Part shown: positions 44,271 to 56,595 of the stretch, in pieces
How positions within the stretch are numbered: position 1 is the stretch's first letter
Layout: each line of letters opens with the position of its first letter
Source of the DNA: Entoloma clypeatum
Taxonomy: Eukaryota > Basidiomycota > Agaricomycetes > Agaricales > Entolomataceae
Assembly: GCA_963565915.1 (NCBI GenBank)
Contig: OY751492.1
Location: 2,852,001 to 2,916,000, forward strand
Reading direction: 5' to 3'
DNA length: 64,000 nt
Notes under the pieces: model-generated
Told to the model about the DNA's origin: nothing
Databases searched by the model: none
Seen by the model: only the letters and a program-made list of their open reading frames with translations
Program-made: the position numbers and the translations under genes

Positions 44271-45325
44271 ATCCAGTCTCGCACCACGCCTTATCCTTAT
44301 CCAGCTCCATGAAAGCGTGTATAGAAACGGAAGGTCTGCATCCACCATTACTCAGCAGCAAGCCGGGGTTGAGGCCCTTGAGACAGCGATGTTGTCAATC
44401 AAAGGGAGAGAACGAGAAGAGGTGCTTACAGTCGAAAACTGTATGGCACCGGTACATGCTCATCTCATTCTGCAATTTCTCGTTCCGCTGAGGGCCGTAC
44501 GAGTCCTAAGGAAGAGATGATCCAGTAAGATAGCGATCAGAACAATGTGAGCCATGGAGAATGACTGAAGACAGTGAGTGGGTATGGCACCCAACGCAGA
44601 TCCGGTGTCCCGACGGAGCAAAAGGGGACATTGGCGTACTCGAGAATCTGCAATCCACTTGTACGCCTGCATAAGGGTAGCGGGGCCGAAGTACTCGTCC
44701 TGATTCCACCGATACGACGGGCAGGAGGTAGCAACAGACGCAGAGAATGTATAAATATAGCCCATCAAGCTTTTTGCGGTCTTGCTGGAATTGCCTGTTC
44801 AAGACGAGGGCCACGTTGACTAGAGTGCTACAGGTGCCGACGGAAAGCAAACAAACCCTTCTCAGGGGGTTGTCGTTCTGAAGATAGGGCTGGATGGACT
44901 TGTACTGTTTGTAAAAGAGAGTGAGGTCGTGCACGAGATCCTTGACAATGTACACTATTAGACAACAGATGGATCAACAGCTGAAACGCGGATTCGAACG
45001 TACAACATACCGCGAGGAAGGGGATAAACTTTGGTATCCATCCTGCATAGACACGCAAGGTTGTTCTGTCCATCAACGTTCATGACATAGCAGCCGCAGA
45101 TACCCTCTCTGCACGAGCGCCAGAAGGTCAGGGTGGGTTCAATCTTTGATGACAGCAGGTAGAACTGGAGCGTGGGCTTCTTCTCGGGCTCGTCAGGATA
45201 GGTCTTGAACTCTTGGGTATCGTGGTGGAAACAGCCTGGAAGCGAGTCGGCGTGGTGGACAGGACGCGTATAGCGACATTGAGACGGGAAGCAGCGCTGC
45301 GTAGGGAGCGAGCGGTGAGCAGCAA
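44271..45325 (-). pseudogene. Succinate dehydrogenase iron-sulfur subunit (SDHB) pseudogene with introns
   Basis: The start at 45325 gives a mitochondrial presequence ([20 protein letters not shown]). SDHB landmarks follow: [113 protein letters not shown] and LKGLNP. Defects include a frameshift after QAVSTT and deletions before EPTLTF and within CRM-DTK. The [2Fe-2S] motif GSCAMN has become GCYVMN. The first Cys of the [4Fe-4S] motif is Tyr (YLYILC). A 2-base frameshift follows at the CCST position, and the end is unrelated sequence. Introns (GTATGT...AATAG, GTTTGT...AACAG, GTACGC...CTTAG) are still in place. The copy thus arose by DNA duplication and not by reverse transcription. Confidence 0.85.
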
Positions 45326-45628
45326 CGTCAGCTTCTAGAGTAACGTGGGTTTTTGTTCCGTAGGTCATCGATTCATCTCCATTACTGTCATCTCATCATC
45401 ACCAGCGGTGTCATGCACATGCAGAGTTCATCTGGCAGCCTGGCTGCACATCTTCCTGATGCCTTTCTCCTTGTTTTTGGAAGATAGGAGAGAATTTGCC
45501 CTCATGCCCAAGTATCTGACAGGGCTCGGGCCTTTGGGCCGTTTATCTAGAACACGTCTTTGTCTCAGCGCGAGTCTAAGTCATATGTGGGGTTGTACAA
45601 AACTCACCGGCCCCTCTGGAACTCTTGA

Positions 45629-47238
45629 ATGAGATCTTACAATGAGGTGTGTTTGCGAACGTACACCTCGTCTTCACCGTCTTCACCTGCGACAACCAGG
45701 TCATCTATGCTGCGGATCATACAAACCGGCAAGACATCTATCCGAAGTCTCCAAAGTTCTTGTTCCCTACGGACCTCACGCAAGAAGGCAATCTTCGTAC
45801 CAGACCTTGGTCTGATTAATCCCAAATTGCCCATCATCGAGCAGGGCCGCGACGTCGAACGAACATATGCGCATCACATCATCAAACTTATTCCAGATGC
45901 TGACATCGATTTTGTACTTGAGCTCGTCACAGAGTTTCACCCGATACACGGAGAGAGGGTAGTGGACTACATCGTCAATGTTCTCCTCCCACCTCAGAAG
46001 GAGCCCGAGATCATTGTCAGTCAGGACATCGAATGCGGCTGTTGTTTTGCCGAATACCCGCTCGTGAGTAGCAACTGCCCCTCTATCTGGCCTCATCGTC
46101 ATTGAATGTAAATCAAGGATCAAATTGTGCAATGTCCAGAGGCGCATCTATTCTGCGTAACCTGCATGACTACTCAGACATCCTCCCTTCTGAGCACCTC
46201 TAACCCATGCATTAAATGTATCGATCAGTCGGGATGCACCGCCGAAATTCCACCTTGCGAACTTCGCCGTTTTCTCCCGGAAAATGTGTTCATGCTTTGG
46301 GAGCGGGTGAATCAACGGCATCAGCTTGAATCAGCTGGTCTGGCACAACTTGTAGATTGTCCTTTCTGTGACTGGGCATGCATAATCGAAGATGAGGATG
46401 GACAATTTTTATTTTGCAGAAATCACGATGTATGTGGTGTTGTGAGCTGCCGGTGGTGCAAGAAACATGTGAGCTCCTTTTTTTACTAGAATTACTTGCT
46501 TGCGGGGCGTGCTGATGCTTTTGGTTTTCTATCACAAAAGGATCACTATCCAAATCCTTGCAAAGGTACTTTTCCCCCCTGTTTTGGAAGTCGTGGTTTA
46601 AGTATACTTACTCTAGTAGATGATGAGGAAGCGCAACATACTATTGAGGAAGCCATGAGTACTTATCTTCTCCAAAACTTAGATATTGTATTGATCCGAG
46701 AAGGCAGTGCTCTCGTCCGAAACTGTCCCAAGTGTAACAAAGGTACGTTGAGCACCACGGACGACACATCATTTCTGAGCGGTCTTCTTAGCATTCATCA
46801 AAGACAGTGGGGTAACGGGCTCGCGTGTAATCAAAGGAAAGTGATCAGCGATGACTGACATGCCTCTTTCCCAGTGCAACAAGATGACATGTCCGAAATG
46901 CCACACTCTCTCCTGCTACATATGTCGCCAAGTCATTACCAACGGGTACAGTCACTTCAGCTCCTCAGTCTGTGTCCTCTCGTTTCAGCCGCACCCTTTC
47001 CTCTCTCTCACGTCCGTTTTCTTCCTTGATCAGCATGGGACGATCAGACCCGGAATTTGTCCTCTTTGGGATTCAGTCGAGCAAAACCATGACCAAGACG
47101 TTTGTTTTTCTTGACCCCCCTTCCCCGTGACTTGTCATTGAAGAAGCAATAATGTCTCAGGTGAAAGAAGCTGGAGAACGTGCCACTCGCGAATACGCTC
47201 AAGCCAGGCGGAAGAATCCCGTGAAAACATTGTACTGA
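45629..47238 (+). CDS. RBR E3 ubiquitin ligase, RNF216/Triad3 type
   Basis: The first exons are uncertain; the ATG at 45629 is one candidate. The clear part begins with TYAHHIIKLIPDADIDFVLELV...VDYIVNVLLP, a helical region typical before RNF216 RING1. RING1 is ECGCCFAEYP...QCPEAHLFCVTC. IBR is NPCIKCIDQSGC...VDCPFCDWACIIED...FCRNHDVCGVVSCRWCKKH. Linker helices follow (EEAMSTYLLQNLDIVLIREG). RING2 is VRNCPKCNKGT...CNKMTCPKCHTLSCYICRQVI, with the catalytic Cys expected in the CNKMTC segment. The end is IEEAIMSQVKEAGERATREYAQARRK with a stop at 47238. RBR ligases pass ubiquitin through a thioester on RING2. Several short introns; a few joints in 46470-47130 were not all resolved. Confidence 0.8.
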
Positions 47239-48428
47239 AACACTGCTTTATTGATGGTTTGCGCAAGCCCTGTGGATAAGACCCTTTTCGGCACGGTAGA
47301 GGGCCCTCGCAGGGTCGGGATTGTAACTTGCATTCCAGGCTTCATGCTGCGTGGTCGCTCACAATGTCGAATGAGCGACCACTGGGGCGGTCTCAATGAT
47401 TTGAAGTTTGCATAGCTCTCACAATTGTTTTCCAAAGTGTTTCTCCACTTTGTCACTTGAACATTCACTGTGGGCGCATGTCAGTGAAACTTAGGAAAAC
47501 ACTAAAAAAGACAAAACATGTTTCTACAGTGCCTTGCATATAAAACTGCCAACAATTTCGTGGATCTTGTTTGTCAGGGTATAAGTGTGACAAGGATCCT
47601 CACTGGTTGAGATCCGTCGCTCGGCGGTTTCTGAAGCTTGCCATCATGCCTCATCTTTCACAGGACATCCACCAGTGTATGGTTGTATGAAGCAAAGAAC
47701 TTCTTGATAGGTCGAATTCGGAGATAAGTGAACCTGCAGGCGCTTCGGAGTGCACCGTTCGGGCAGTTTTTTGCCTTGACCGCGCGTCTTCTCAATGCTG
47801 GGGATTCCAGTTATATTTTCTCATTTCTGCAAAGTTCACCACAGACTCATACACTACCAAAATATCGATATCTCACTCTCCACGATTTCCCGAGCCATGC
47901 ACTTGGCTCTATCTCGAAAGCAAGCAAGTTTCGTGAGCGGCAGTGGAGCAAAATGAACTTAATTTTCCGAAACGGCTGTACATCCGAGTCTTGTTCTCGA
48001 TCGGACTGCTTTATATTCAACTTAAACTTGAATGCACGGACCCGCTCTAATGTGATTTCAGCGACGACCAATTTCTTGTTCCATTATTGGATCAGGCTTG
48101 GGTCTTTGGACGGTATGATACGGGACCCAAGGGAAAAGACATTTTTACTGGCAACAACGTTATCATGAGCAAGACCGCATGGAGAAGCCATATAGTAGAG
48201 TATAGAAGAAAGAAACCGTAGTCTAATGGCATGCAAGAGATTCGTGACTGTATGATTGTGCCTCCTTCAGATGGCGATTGATTGACAAGAAAAAAAGAAA
48301 AAAGAGTGAGATTGTAAGCTGCATGCGTGGGATGGAGAGAGGGAGTAGAGATAATGGAACGAATCGTGGAGAAGAGAAGGCTTTGGAAAAAAGAAGCAAG
48401 ATGGAAGGGGAAGGAGTTCAGAACATAT
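47239..48428. other. Convergent intergenic region
   Basis: Between the 3' ends of the RBR ligase and KAP95. The open frames at 47199-47468 (minus) and 47728-48168 (plus) lack recognisable similarity or good start contexts. Nothing supported. Confidence 0.4.
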
Positions 48429-51400
48429 CTACTGTGTGGCTATCTTCACCATCTAAACAAACAACTTATGTCAGTCAATCGCCACAAATGCAACCGGAGA
48501 AACCCAGACCTCGCGGGCCCACCGCATAGTCTTCTTCGTTTCCACGGGCATCCGGTGCTTGGTTCGCAACTCTGTTGTGAGCCACTCTTGCAATAGAAGC
48601 TGTCTCAACTTTCCATTCGGGAAGGAATCCGCCAGGTCACCAAGAAGTCCAAACGACAACTTGATCAGCGAGTCAGTCCTCTCTTCATCGAGTAGACATC
48701 TGCGGATGAGCTCCAAGATGTTCTGTGAGTGGGACAGTAGGAGGTCGACTAGAAGAAGCAAGGCTTTCAGCACACGTAGAACCTGTCAAGTGACAAACAA
48801 TTGGCAACCTTTTTCCGTCTTCTTCAATCCAGTGACAATTCCAGTATATGCTTCTAGAATCCCTTCGCGCAACTGCGAGACATAATCTACAAGTTCATAA
48901 TCCAGCTGCCAGCGAACACGTCGAGGTCAGTATCATCCTTGTTATTCACGGGAAAGGAATTTTACCAACCGGGTTAGGTTCTACACCCCCTGCTTGCCTC
49001 AAAACACCCATCGTGGTATCAAGATACGGCTCAAACGCTGGACCAATAGCGAGGGCAATATCACCGAAACACGATAGGATTGAGATCTTGACGTTGCGAT
49101 TGAGCAAATCGCTCTGCAAGTTTTCGAGCAACACCGTCATGAATGGGTTTGCATATTGCACACTCTGCTCTCCCAGAGCCCGGGAAATGTCACCGATGAT
49201 GCCCACCGCCACCGTGCAAAGCTGTGTGTCCTCGTGCGCCTTGAGTGCCGGGTAGAGGTAGGGCAGAAATGCGCCGATGTATGGCCCAAAGCCGGTCTCC
49301 AGGACTAGCGTACAATACAATGATAAGCTCTCGAGAAGACCGTTCGTAAACTGAAACATACCCGACGCAAGCGATCCTACGACAAGGAACGCATCCTCAA
49401 GAACCGTTGACGTCTTTCCAGCTGCTTGAATAAGCTGCAAGATGATGGTCATGATACGATCCGCGAGAGGTTGAATCCCCTTTTCGAGTTTACGAATAAC
49501 GCACTGATGACAGACATATCTCTCAGCACGATGGAACAGAGAACAACCGAGGCGACTTACGATGACTACACTGCACAAGTTGCTTTGAAGTTCATTCCAG
49601 TTGTTGCGATCATCGACCCCCACAATTTGGTTCTAAGATTGTCATACGATAAGCCAGGGGAGAACCCGCCTGACGAGATAGACGGACCTGCAAAGCAAGG
49701 AGTTGTTCCATGCGTGATAGTATAGTGACGACAGTGTTTTGGACGACGGGAATCGTGTCCGGAGTTGCCTGGGTAAGGAAGGAAGTGATAGCTTCGTAGG
49801 CAGCCGTCCGGAAGTTCGCCTCGTTACCCGCGCTAGGGAATAAAAGTATGAGTCGAGAGAAGTCAAGAAGACATAAAACTTGCCTCTCCGTCACCTGTAA
49901 CAATGCAGCTACAACACCCTGGAAATATGGTGACAACGGACCAGTTGTCTGCGTATCCGGCTCATCCCCATAATATAACGATAACTGATCCGCGAGATTC
50001 ATCAAAGCCCAGCAGCAGTTTGATACAATTCTAGGACTGTCTTGAAGACCATTGACCAGAGCAGATATCAGTGGATGCAGATGAACATCAGGTTTAATGG
50101 TCGAGATCAGCAAATCACAGATCCTGCCCAACGTCCATGCGGTGGTGTCTTTGACGTGTGGGTTACTATCGGCCATCATGTCGATGAGCAGGGGTAGAGC
50201 TTGGTTGACAAGAGGTGTCAAGACAGCTGGATCAGGCCCTTCGAGTATGGACCCAAAGGTCATCACAGCGGCTTCACGTTGATGCCAATCCTCCGCCTTG
50301 ATGTGAGCTTCAATGAATGGTATCACCGCAGGAACGATAGAATCCTGCACGGCGCCAGCAAGGAGAGAAAGACATGTGCCTGCAGCCATGGAAACGTTCC
50401 ATTCATCCTCGTCTGCTTCCTCTTCTTGTTTCGTCAGGAGAAGGAGGAGGACAGGCACGATTTCGGGGAGAGCAATCTTTGCGAAATGCTTCGACTCGGT
50501 TTCAGGGGTTTCACCATATTCTGCGGCCTAAAAACATCAAAATATCAGACACAAATACCACAGAAATCATAAGCAGCGTACCTCTTGTGCTTCAATAGCC
50601 AGTTCGACCTCCTCTTCGCAAACTGTCGACCAGAACTCAACGGCCTGGAGAGCAACCCGCTCATCCAAATGTTTCATTCCAACCACGGTCAACTATAGAA
50701 AATTTAGGGAACGTTCCATTCAACGACGAATCTGTACATACCCCAAACAGTGCCTGCTCCATGTACAATGCCATCTTGTCATAGTACACGCTCATAATCC
50801 GCACCAAACACTCGAAAGCGCCCACTTGAACGGCGACAGTTGCGTTTTGTGTCGCTTCACAAACAACCTGCATGATATAGTTCCGTTCGCCCTATATTGA
50901 TCTCATCAGATCTCACCACCCCACAAGAATCAGGAACAATGATAATGAACGCACATCCCGCTCAAAGTTATCGCGCACAAACTCCAAAGAATTATACAAA
51001 GCATGAATCGCAGCCAATTGGACCTCCGGCGAGGGCTCTTCTTTCCTTGCTCCGTGAATGACAGCAGTGAGGATTTCATTCGAACGCAAGCTCAGAATCT
51101 CGGGTTTCTGAAACCGATCAAATCAAGAAGTCGGTCATCCTTCTGGGTAGGTATGAGGGATCACAAAAAGGCGCACTATCGTTTCACAGATGAAGCCGAT
51201 CGTCTGAAGTGTCGCGATCTTCAAATTGGTGCTGCTCTGCTCGTTGTTGACAAAACCAAGGAGGACCTCGATCAGATCAGCCCATTGTCCCTGTGGCAGC
51301 TCCACCGCCGCGATGGCAGCGACGACTTGCGAGGCAAAGTTCCCCGCTTTCGATGATGTGGAGTTGAGCGTCACAAGGGCATCCTGCTTGATCTTTGTTT

Positions 51401-51882
51401 TTGCTTCGTTGTTGAGACCTAGCCACCTATTCGAATATTCTTGCTGTCGCGTGCTCTCCTGTTGGGCATTTCACAAAAAAAAAAATCTAAGACAGGGGGA
51501 AAAGTTGAAGAAAGAGGCGAAATCCATACACGAGCCGATAAAGCGTTCTTTAGTGCGAGACCAGCTGCATTCCGTATATGCATAGGGGAGCTCTCATCGA
51601 CCAGGACCGATGAAAGCATCAGCATGTATTCGGGCTACATTCCCAGACGAATAGAACGAGTAAATTATCAATAAAGCGGGCAATGTTCAATAAATGAGCG
51701 CCGTACATAGTTATCCCGTGCTGCGTCCTCGAGCTTCTTGGTGGCATCCTGGCGCGTATTCGCATCTGGAATGAGCGAAAAGGGCAGCGATGAGGATACT
51801 TCAAAGGGCGACACGCGTTTATGGCTGGGGTGTGCGGCGTACCTGCGGAAAGGGTATTGGCGAGAATGTCGGCAGCGTTCAT
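48429..51882 (-). CDS. KAP95: Importin beta-1 (karyopherin Kap95)
   Basis: The ATG at 51882 ([13 protein letters not shown]) and the next exon ([19 protein letters not shown]) are the typical importin-beta start. HEAT repeats follow in order: [116 protein letters not shown] and [23 protein letters not shown]. The C-terminal repeats run from [18 protein letters not shown] to [20 protein letters not shown]. The last intron (GTCTGG...TTTAG) gives the ending WARE-MVKIATQ with a stop at 48429. The protein carries importin-alpha/NLS cargo through nuclear pores. About ten short introns. It is divergent from LSM7, with 284 bp between the start codons. Confidence 0.92.
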
Positions 51883-52166
51883 TGTTGATGAGAAGATAAC
51901 TGGCGGCGGAGCACCGAGATCGTGAATGGCAAGAGGAGAAACAGTCGACCTGTGGGTTTGGTTGGGATGGACGACAGCCAGGTGTATGGGCAAAGGGAAC
52001 GGTGAGGGTTGCTGATGATGGATGGGGCAAGGGGCTGGACTTCAATTTCTACACACACACACAAAAAAAAAGAAGAGATCACCGTCGCCCCTTGTGATCG
52101 AATACAACGACTTTCTTCTACGTAAAAAAGCACAAAGAACCCGTCCCCCTCATCAAACCTCACTCA
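51883..52166. promoter_or_regulatory. Shared divergent promoter KAP95/LSM7
   Basis: A 284-bp region separates the two start codons and must hold both promoters. It contains a CA repeat followed by an A tract near 52050-52071; no specific motif can be assigned. Confidence 0.45.
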
Positions 52167-52712
52167 ATGGCAGATCGGGTGAGCCCATCAACGGCACCTC
52201 TGCCTGTTCGACATTCGAACTGAATCCTTAGGGCCGCGGTACAGCTCGAGGCGCAAGAGGCGCCAGCAATGCTTTCAGAGGCGGCGCACGGCATGGTGGT
52301 CCGCAGGGCACGCAGCCAACGATGGACAAGCCCAAGCGGGAAGCCATCCTCGACCTCTCCAAGTACGTGAACGAGAAGATCCGTGTCAAGTTCACGGGTG
52401 GGAGGGAAGGTAACATCCCCTCCTCGATATCTGACACCCTCATCCCAATCGTCCCATTCTGCAGTGCACGGAATCCTGAAGGGTTACGACCAACTGCTAA
52501 ACCTCGTGCTTGATGAGGTAGAAGAGGAGTTCCTAGGTAACATCCGTCTCTTCGCAACTTGTTCTCCCACTGAATATCGTCTCTCAATAGAACCTGAACC
52601 ATACAATCGCTCGCTAGGTCTCGTCGTCCTGCGCGGTCCTACAATAACGCTGCTGAGTCCTGTTGATGGTTCTGAAGAGATCGCAAATCCTTTCAACACA
52701 CAGGAGGAGTGA
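52167..52712 (+). CDS. LSM7: U6 snRNA-associated Sm-like protein LSm7
   Basis: Four short exons. Exon one is only MADR, followed by a GTGAGC...CTTAG intron. Exon two is Gly/Arg-rich (GRGTARGARGASNAFRGGARHG) and leads into MDKPKREAILDLSKYVNEKI. The Sm1 motif is RVKFTGGREVHGILKGYDQ, split by an intron at GGRE|V. It continues LLNLVLDEVEEEFL, then after another intron EPEPYNRSLGLVVLRGPTI, the Sm2 motif. The stop is at 52712. LSm7 is part of the LSm1-7 (mRNA decay) and LSm2-8 (U6 snRNA) rings. The RGG-like N-terminal extension is common in fungal and animal orthologues. Confidence 0.92.
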
Positions 52713-53405
52713 CATGGGACCCCATCCAGTATACTCGTCGCTGTGAAAGATGTAGCTCCGTATATTCAGTTTTATAAAATGTATTTGTATCACTTTTGGC
52801 GGCAGCAGAATATTTCCATCACAATCTCCCCGTTATCTTATTGTATGTAAGTACATGCATCTGAAACCGCGTACTGGAGAACCAAGAGACGCTAATATAT
52901 ACATGACGGAAGGGGAGGGAGATTGGGATGGAAGGGGATCAAGTATGCACAGTACACCCAAACGTGTTCTCGTCAGGAAACGGTTTTTATAACCGAAGAG
53001 CAGAAGGCAGAGGGATGGATGTAATGTGTAGATGTGGCTAGACATGCTCTGTTGCAAAGTGAATGCATGCCGACGAAAGGCGCAGTTGGAAGGTTGTGGA
53101 TGGGACGACAAAGTTGGAGGACAACCTGAGGCAGACAGGAAGGCCGAGGAGACTAGGAGTGTATATCGACAGCAAATAAAATCAACGCGTATGGCAGAGC
53201 TTCGCCATACTTTTCCTAGGTATTCCTTGATTCCGGAGCCCAGAAACAGCGTTGAGAAAAGAAACTATCGTTGTTGTTGGCAGATTAATGCTTTAAGGAG
53301 ATATATGCGTGTGGGTAGTTGAAACAGCCGGAAAAAAGGGGCAAGTTCCAGATTGCGCATCCTTTCATCTAATAACGGGGGGAGCATGGGGGAAGGCTAG
53401 AAGAC
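52713..53405. other. Convergent intergenic region
   Basis: Lies between the 3' ends of LSM7 and the nucleotidyltransferase gene. No coding exon recognised; probably overlapping 3' untranslated regions. Confidence 0.4.
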
Positions 53406-56400
53406 TCAGCGACCAAGGGCCGACAACCTCTGAGAAACGAGGTCGTTCTTTGCCAACGGTAGCTCCGCTAATGGAGCTTGTATCCGCGTAGGCAACACCA
53501 CATCTTCCCCTGACTTCTCATCAGGAGGAGGTATGGGTGTTGGCGGTAACGATGGCGAGTGCGGAGACGGCGAGCGTGAAACAGAGGTGGCATAACCAGT
53601 CGACGATGGCGCGGGTGAGCTACCATTGGAGGTCGAAGAAGGATGCGGAGAACTGCCCCCAGTATTGTTAGTGTGACATTCATCCGACTTCATATGGGTG
53701 CACATGTTGTGCACAGACAATTGCGAGGAATGAGCAGCTGATGATGCCCCAAGCCCTGTTTGTAGCAGAGAGGCCGATTGTGGTTGATGCCGAGGTGAGC
53801 CAGCATAACGCGGTGGCCCCGTCTGCATGGTCGGTGAGAATTTGGAAGCATGTGGAGGAGGCGTGGGAGGGATGATGGTTGAGGTGGAGAGAGAATGGGA
53901 ATGAGAGTAGGAGGCAGGTGTCGGTGTCTCCGGGCCTGCTGACGATCGACCGACATCGGCGACTAAACCAGCGTGGGCACGGAGATTATTGTTGTTCACT
54001 GATAATGAAGGAAGATTCGGAGGAAAGATATCTGGAGGGATTACTATGTTCACATTATGATGTGGGTGACGTATTTGATATTGTGAAAGCAGAGAGGAAT
54101 GTGATCCAGGGCTGGGGTATAGCACGTTCGGACGTGGGGACCTTGGGGTCGTTTGATAATATACAGCAGACGCGTCAGCTAAACTTGGATCAAGAGACGA
54201 ATCAGGAGATGCAGGCAGAGGAATGGAGGCTGCTATTGGCGTAATAGATGATGGTGGCCATGATGGCGCTCGAGGAGGACGATGCGATGGCAGTCGTTTC
54301 ATGGAATCTGGGCGGGATGAAGCAAGATGAACTTCGGGTGCGTTGCGGAAAGGTATCGGGGCAGTGTCTAGGTATCGTGGGTATCGGCCACGACCAGCAC
54401 CTCCATTGAGCGGGGACTGAGGGAGGCGAACAGGACTGTCACGCACGTGCCAGGATGGCCGGCGTTGCATACTAGGACCAGATGCAGGGTTCGAGCCTTC
54501 ACTGAATGATCGAACAGACGTAGCCTCGTCGGATTCTGCTGCTTCAGATCGCTCTTCATCAGTCAGATGTTCACTGTTGCTCGAAGAAGAATGAGATGCG
54601 GCTCGTTTTTCCCTTTGTCGTGCTTCATTCGATGACGTGGCGAGCTCGAGGCCCAAATCCAGCTGGCTTTCAAACAAGGTATGATCAGCTGACGGTGCTT
54701 CGGCTGGAGGGGGGCTGGTCCATTTGCCCCTTTTAGGGGCCATATGCTCAGGCGGAGGTGGGCGATGTACTTGTTGCGGAGAAGGACGAGATCCGGTTTC
54801 GAAGAATTTCGTCGGAGGAGATAAGCGCTCTGACGCAGATGCTCCTTTGGGTCGCATCGACTGGCTTCCCACTGTATACGGTGTTTGCGGCGGCAGGGAT
54901 GCTCGATGAGAAACATGTGGTGGGGCATGTACAAGGTCTTCGACCTTGCGTTCCTCGCATAACTCTGCAAGGGCAATCACTGCGCGTTCTGGGCGAGTGG
55001 CCAAAACACGGGCTGCACGCATGAATTCTCCTCGAATCTGGGAGAGACAGGGTTGCTGCCTAGATCTGCGAACGGAGTGACTTGGCGGACTCACTGTATA
55101 AAGCCCATCTTTAGTTACGCAACGCGCAACGTTAAAGTCGGTTTCAAAAGGATCCTTTTGAAAACTGTCAAGGTATGTCAAAGTCAGATTTGCAAAAAAT
55201 ACACACTTCTATGCAAAACCTGTTACGCTCTCGAGAATCATTATAACGTCCGCTCGACAGCTGTGACGGAAGCGTTATCAGAATATCAACCGGTGGTATG
55301 ACCTTGTGAACGAACGTCGTTCTGCCAACCCTTGCTATCTTTTCTAAGCAGCCCCGCTCTAATTGACGCCACGCCGGTGTTGTAAGAAAAGTCGCGAGAG
55401 TAATAGCGGAAGAAGTCAATGAGCCTGTCAGAGATGTTTTAGTCATTGGCCCCTCATTGCGACACGACATACGGACAATTCTGCGACAGACTCGGTGTTT
55501 TCTGAGTGCCATCGTTGCCTCAAAAGTTCAATGTCATCAAAGAACCAGATGTTGTAGCCATTGAGGTGAGTGTCCTCCTGTGATAGCAATGAACATAGAT
55601 AGGTTGAAAAAAAAAAAAAAAAAAGGCCAGAAACCTACCTTTAGTATTGGACGGAGCGGTGGCATTTGTTGAAGATTTGGCAGCACTGGAGGGTTCTTGA
55701 CATGCACAAGGAAATAAATAACAAGTAATACATAGCCATAAGATGAGAGGGTTCCCTTGTAAGGAGAGTTGATTTTCCTAGATTCACTCGATAAGCGATT
55801 GGCCCGTATATGGAATCCGATAAATTACCTCCGTTTACTCCAGACCTTGACTGAGAAAGGGCGTGTTGAATCGGTGCCTTTTGAGGAAAAGGGATGAGTG
55901 ACGCACGGAAAAGGACCATTGTCCGGACACGGGTAGGATCGATCATCGCGTAGCACATGAGAAGCCGTGTGTTCTCGAGGGCCAATCTATTTTCGAAGCC
56001 AATATCACAAGCGATGCCCAATGGGAGACCAGGCGATGGGTCGAGGGAAAGTTTCACAATGGGTATCCGCGCATGCGGGAGGGGCTTGACGTGAAATTTG
56101 GTTTCTATCTCCGAAGTGAGGAAGGACGCGGGTCAGGGTAGGAGAGTCGTTCGCGTACCGCGTTCGAGAAGGTCTCCCAACATGGTGACGAGATCAGTAG
56201 CAGCCAGGCGGTCGCTTGAGTCAATCAGGCAGCACAAATCCATGTCTGAGAATTGAAAGCAATGAGGAGATCAAGGGAAGGGGAAATAGCGCGGGATACA
56301 GACCTGAGTTTCGGAGGCTGAAGCCGTTGGCGGTACTTCCGAAGGACAGCAAGCGACTGTCGGGCTCGATTGTGCGGATGAGGCGCTCAAGGAGTTTCCT

Positions 56401-56595
56401 GACGTCCTCCTTGACGGCCAGCTCTTCTGTGGTGGGCAAGAGCTGGATCACGAAATCGAAGAGACACTGGGAGAGGTCAGCGACGAAGCGAATCTTTGTG
56501 TTCCTGCGTTGTTGTGCCGGGGACGGGGCAGGGGCAGGGGCATCGCGGTAGTGATGTTGGATGGGGGCCGAGGGGATGGAGAGGGAGTAGGCCAT
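53406..56595 (-). CDS. Cid1-type terminal nucleotidyltransferase with long Ser/Pro tail
   Basis: The ATG at 56595 (MAYSLSIPSAPIQHHYRD) is the first true start. The polymerase-beta fold motif appears once an intron (GTCTGT...CTCAG) is removed: GSTANGFSLRNS-DMDLCCLID, with the paired Asp. The third Asp lies in GIACDIGFENRLALENTRLL. The central part continues VWSKRRKINSPYKGTLSSYGYVLL. The PAP-associated domain follows: LIDFFRYYSRDFSYNTGVASI and RERNRFCIE-DPFETDFNVAR, joined by a GTGTGT...AAAAG intron. After GEFMRAARVLATRPERAVIAL the protein runs for about 500 residues of disordered Ser, Pro and His-rich sequence. Such enzymes add U or A to RNA 3' ends (Cid1, Trf4/5 relatives). Without the helices that select UTP being testable here, U versus A is open. 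Confidence 0.85.

Noticed and set aside
44480..45370. Treating the SDHB-like region as a functional gene with extra introns
   Set aside because: Losses inside the iron-sulfur motifs and the frameshift in the CCST segment have no GT-AG pair that could remove them.
47728..48168. 146-codon open frame (plus)
   Set aside because: Opens with a non-ATG codon and its composition is unlike neighbouring genes.
52050..52071. CA repeat plus A tract as a regulatory site
   Set aside because: A simple repeat in the divergent promoter; no motif-based support.
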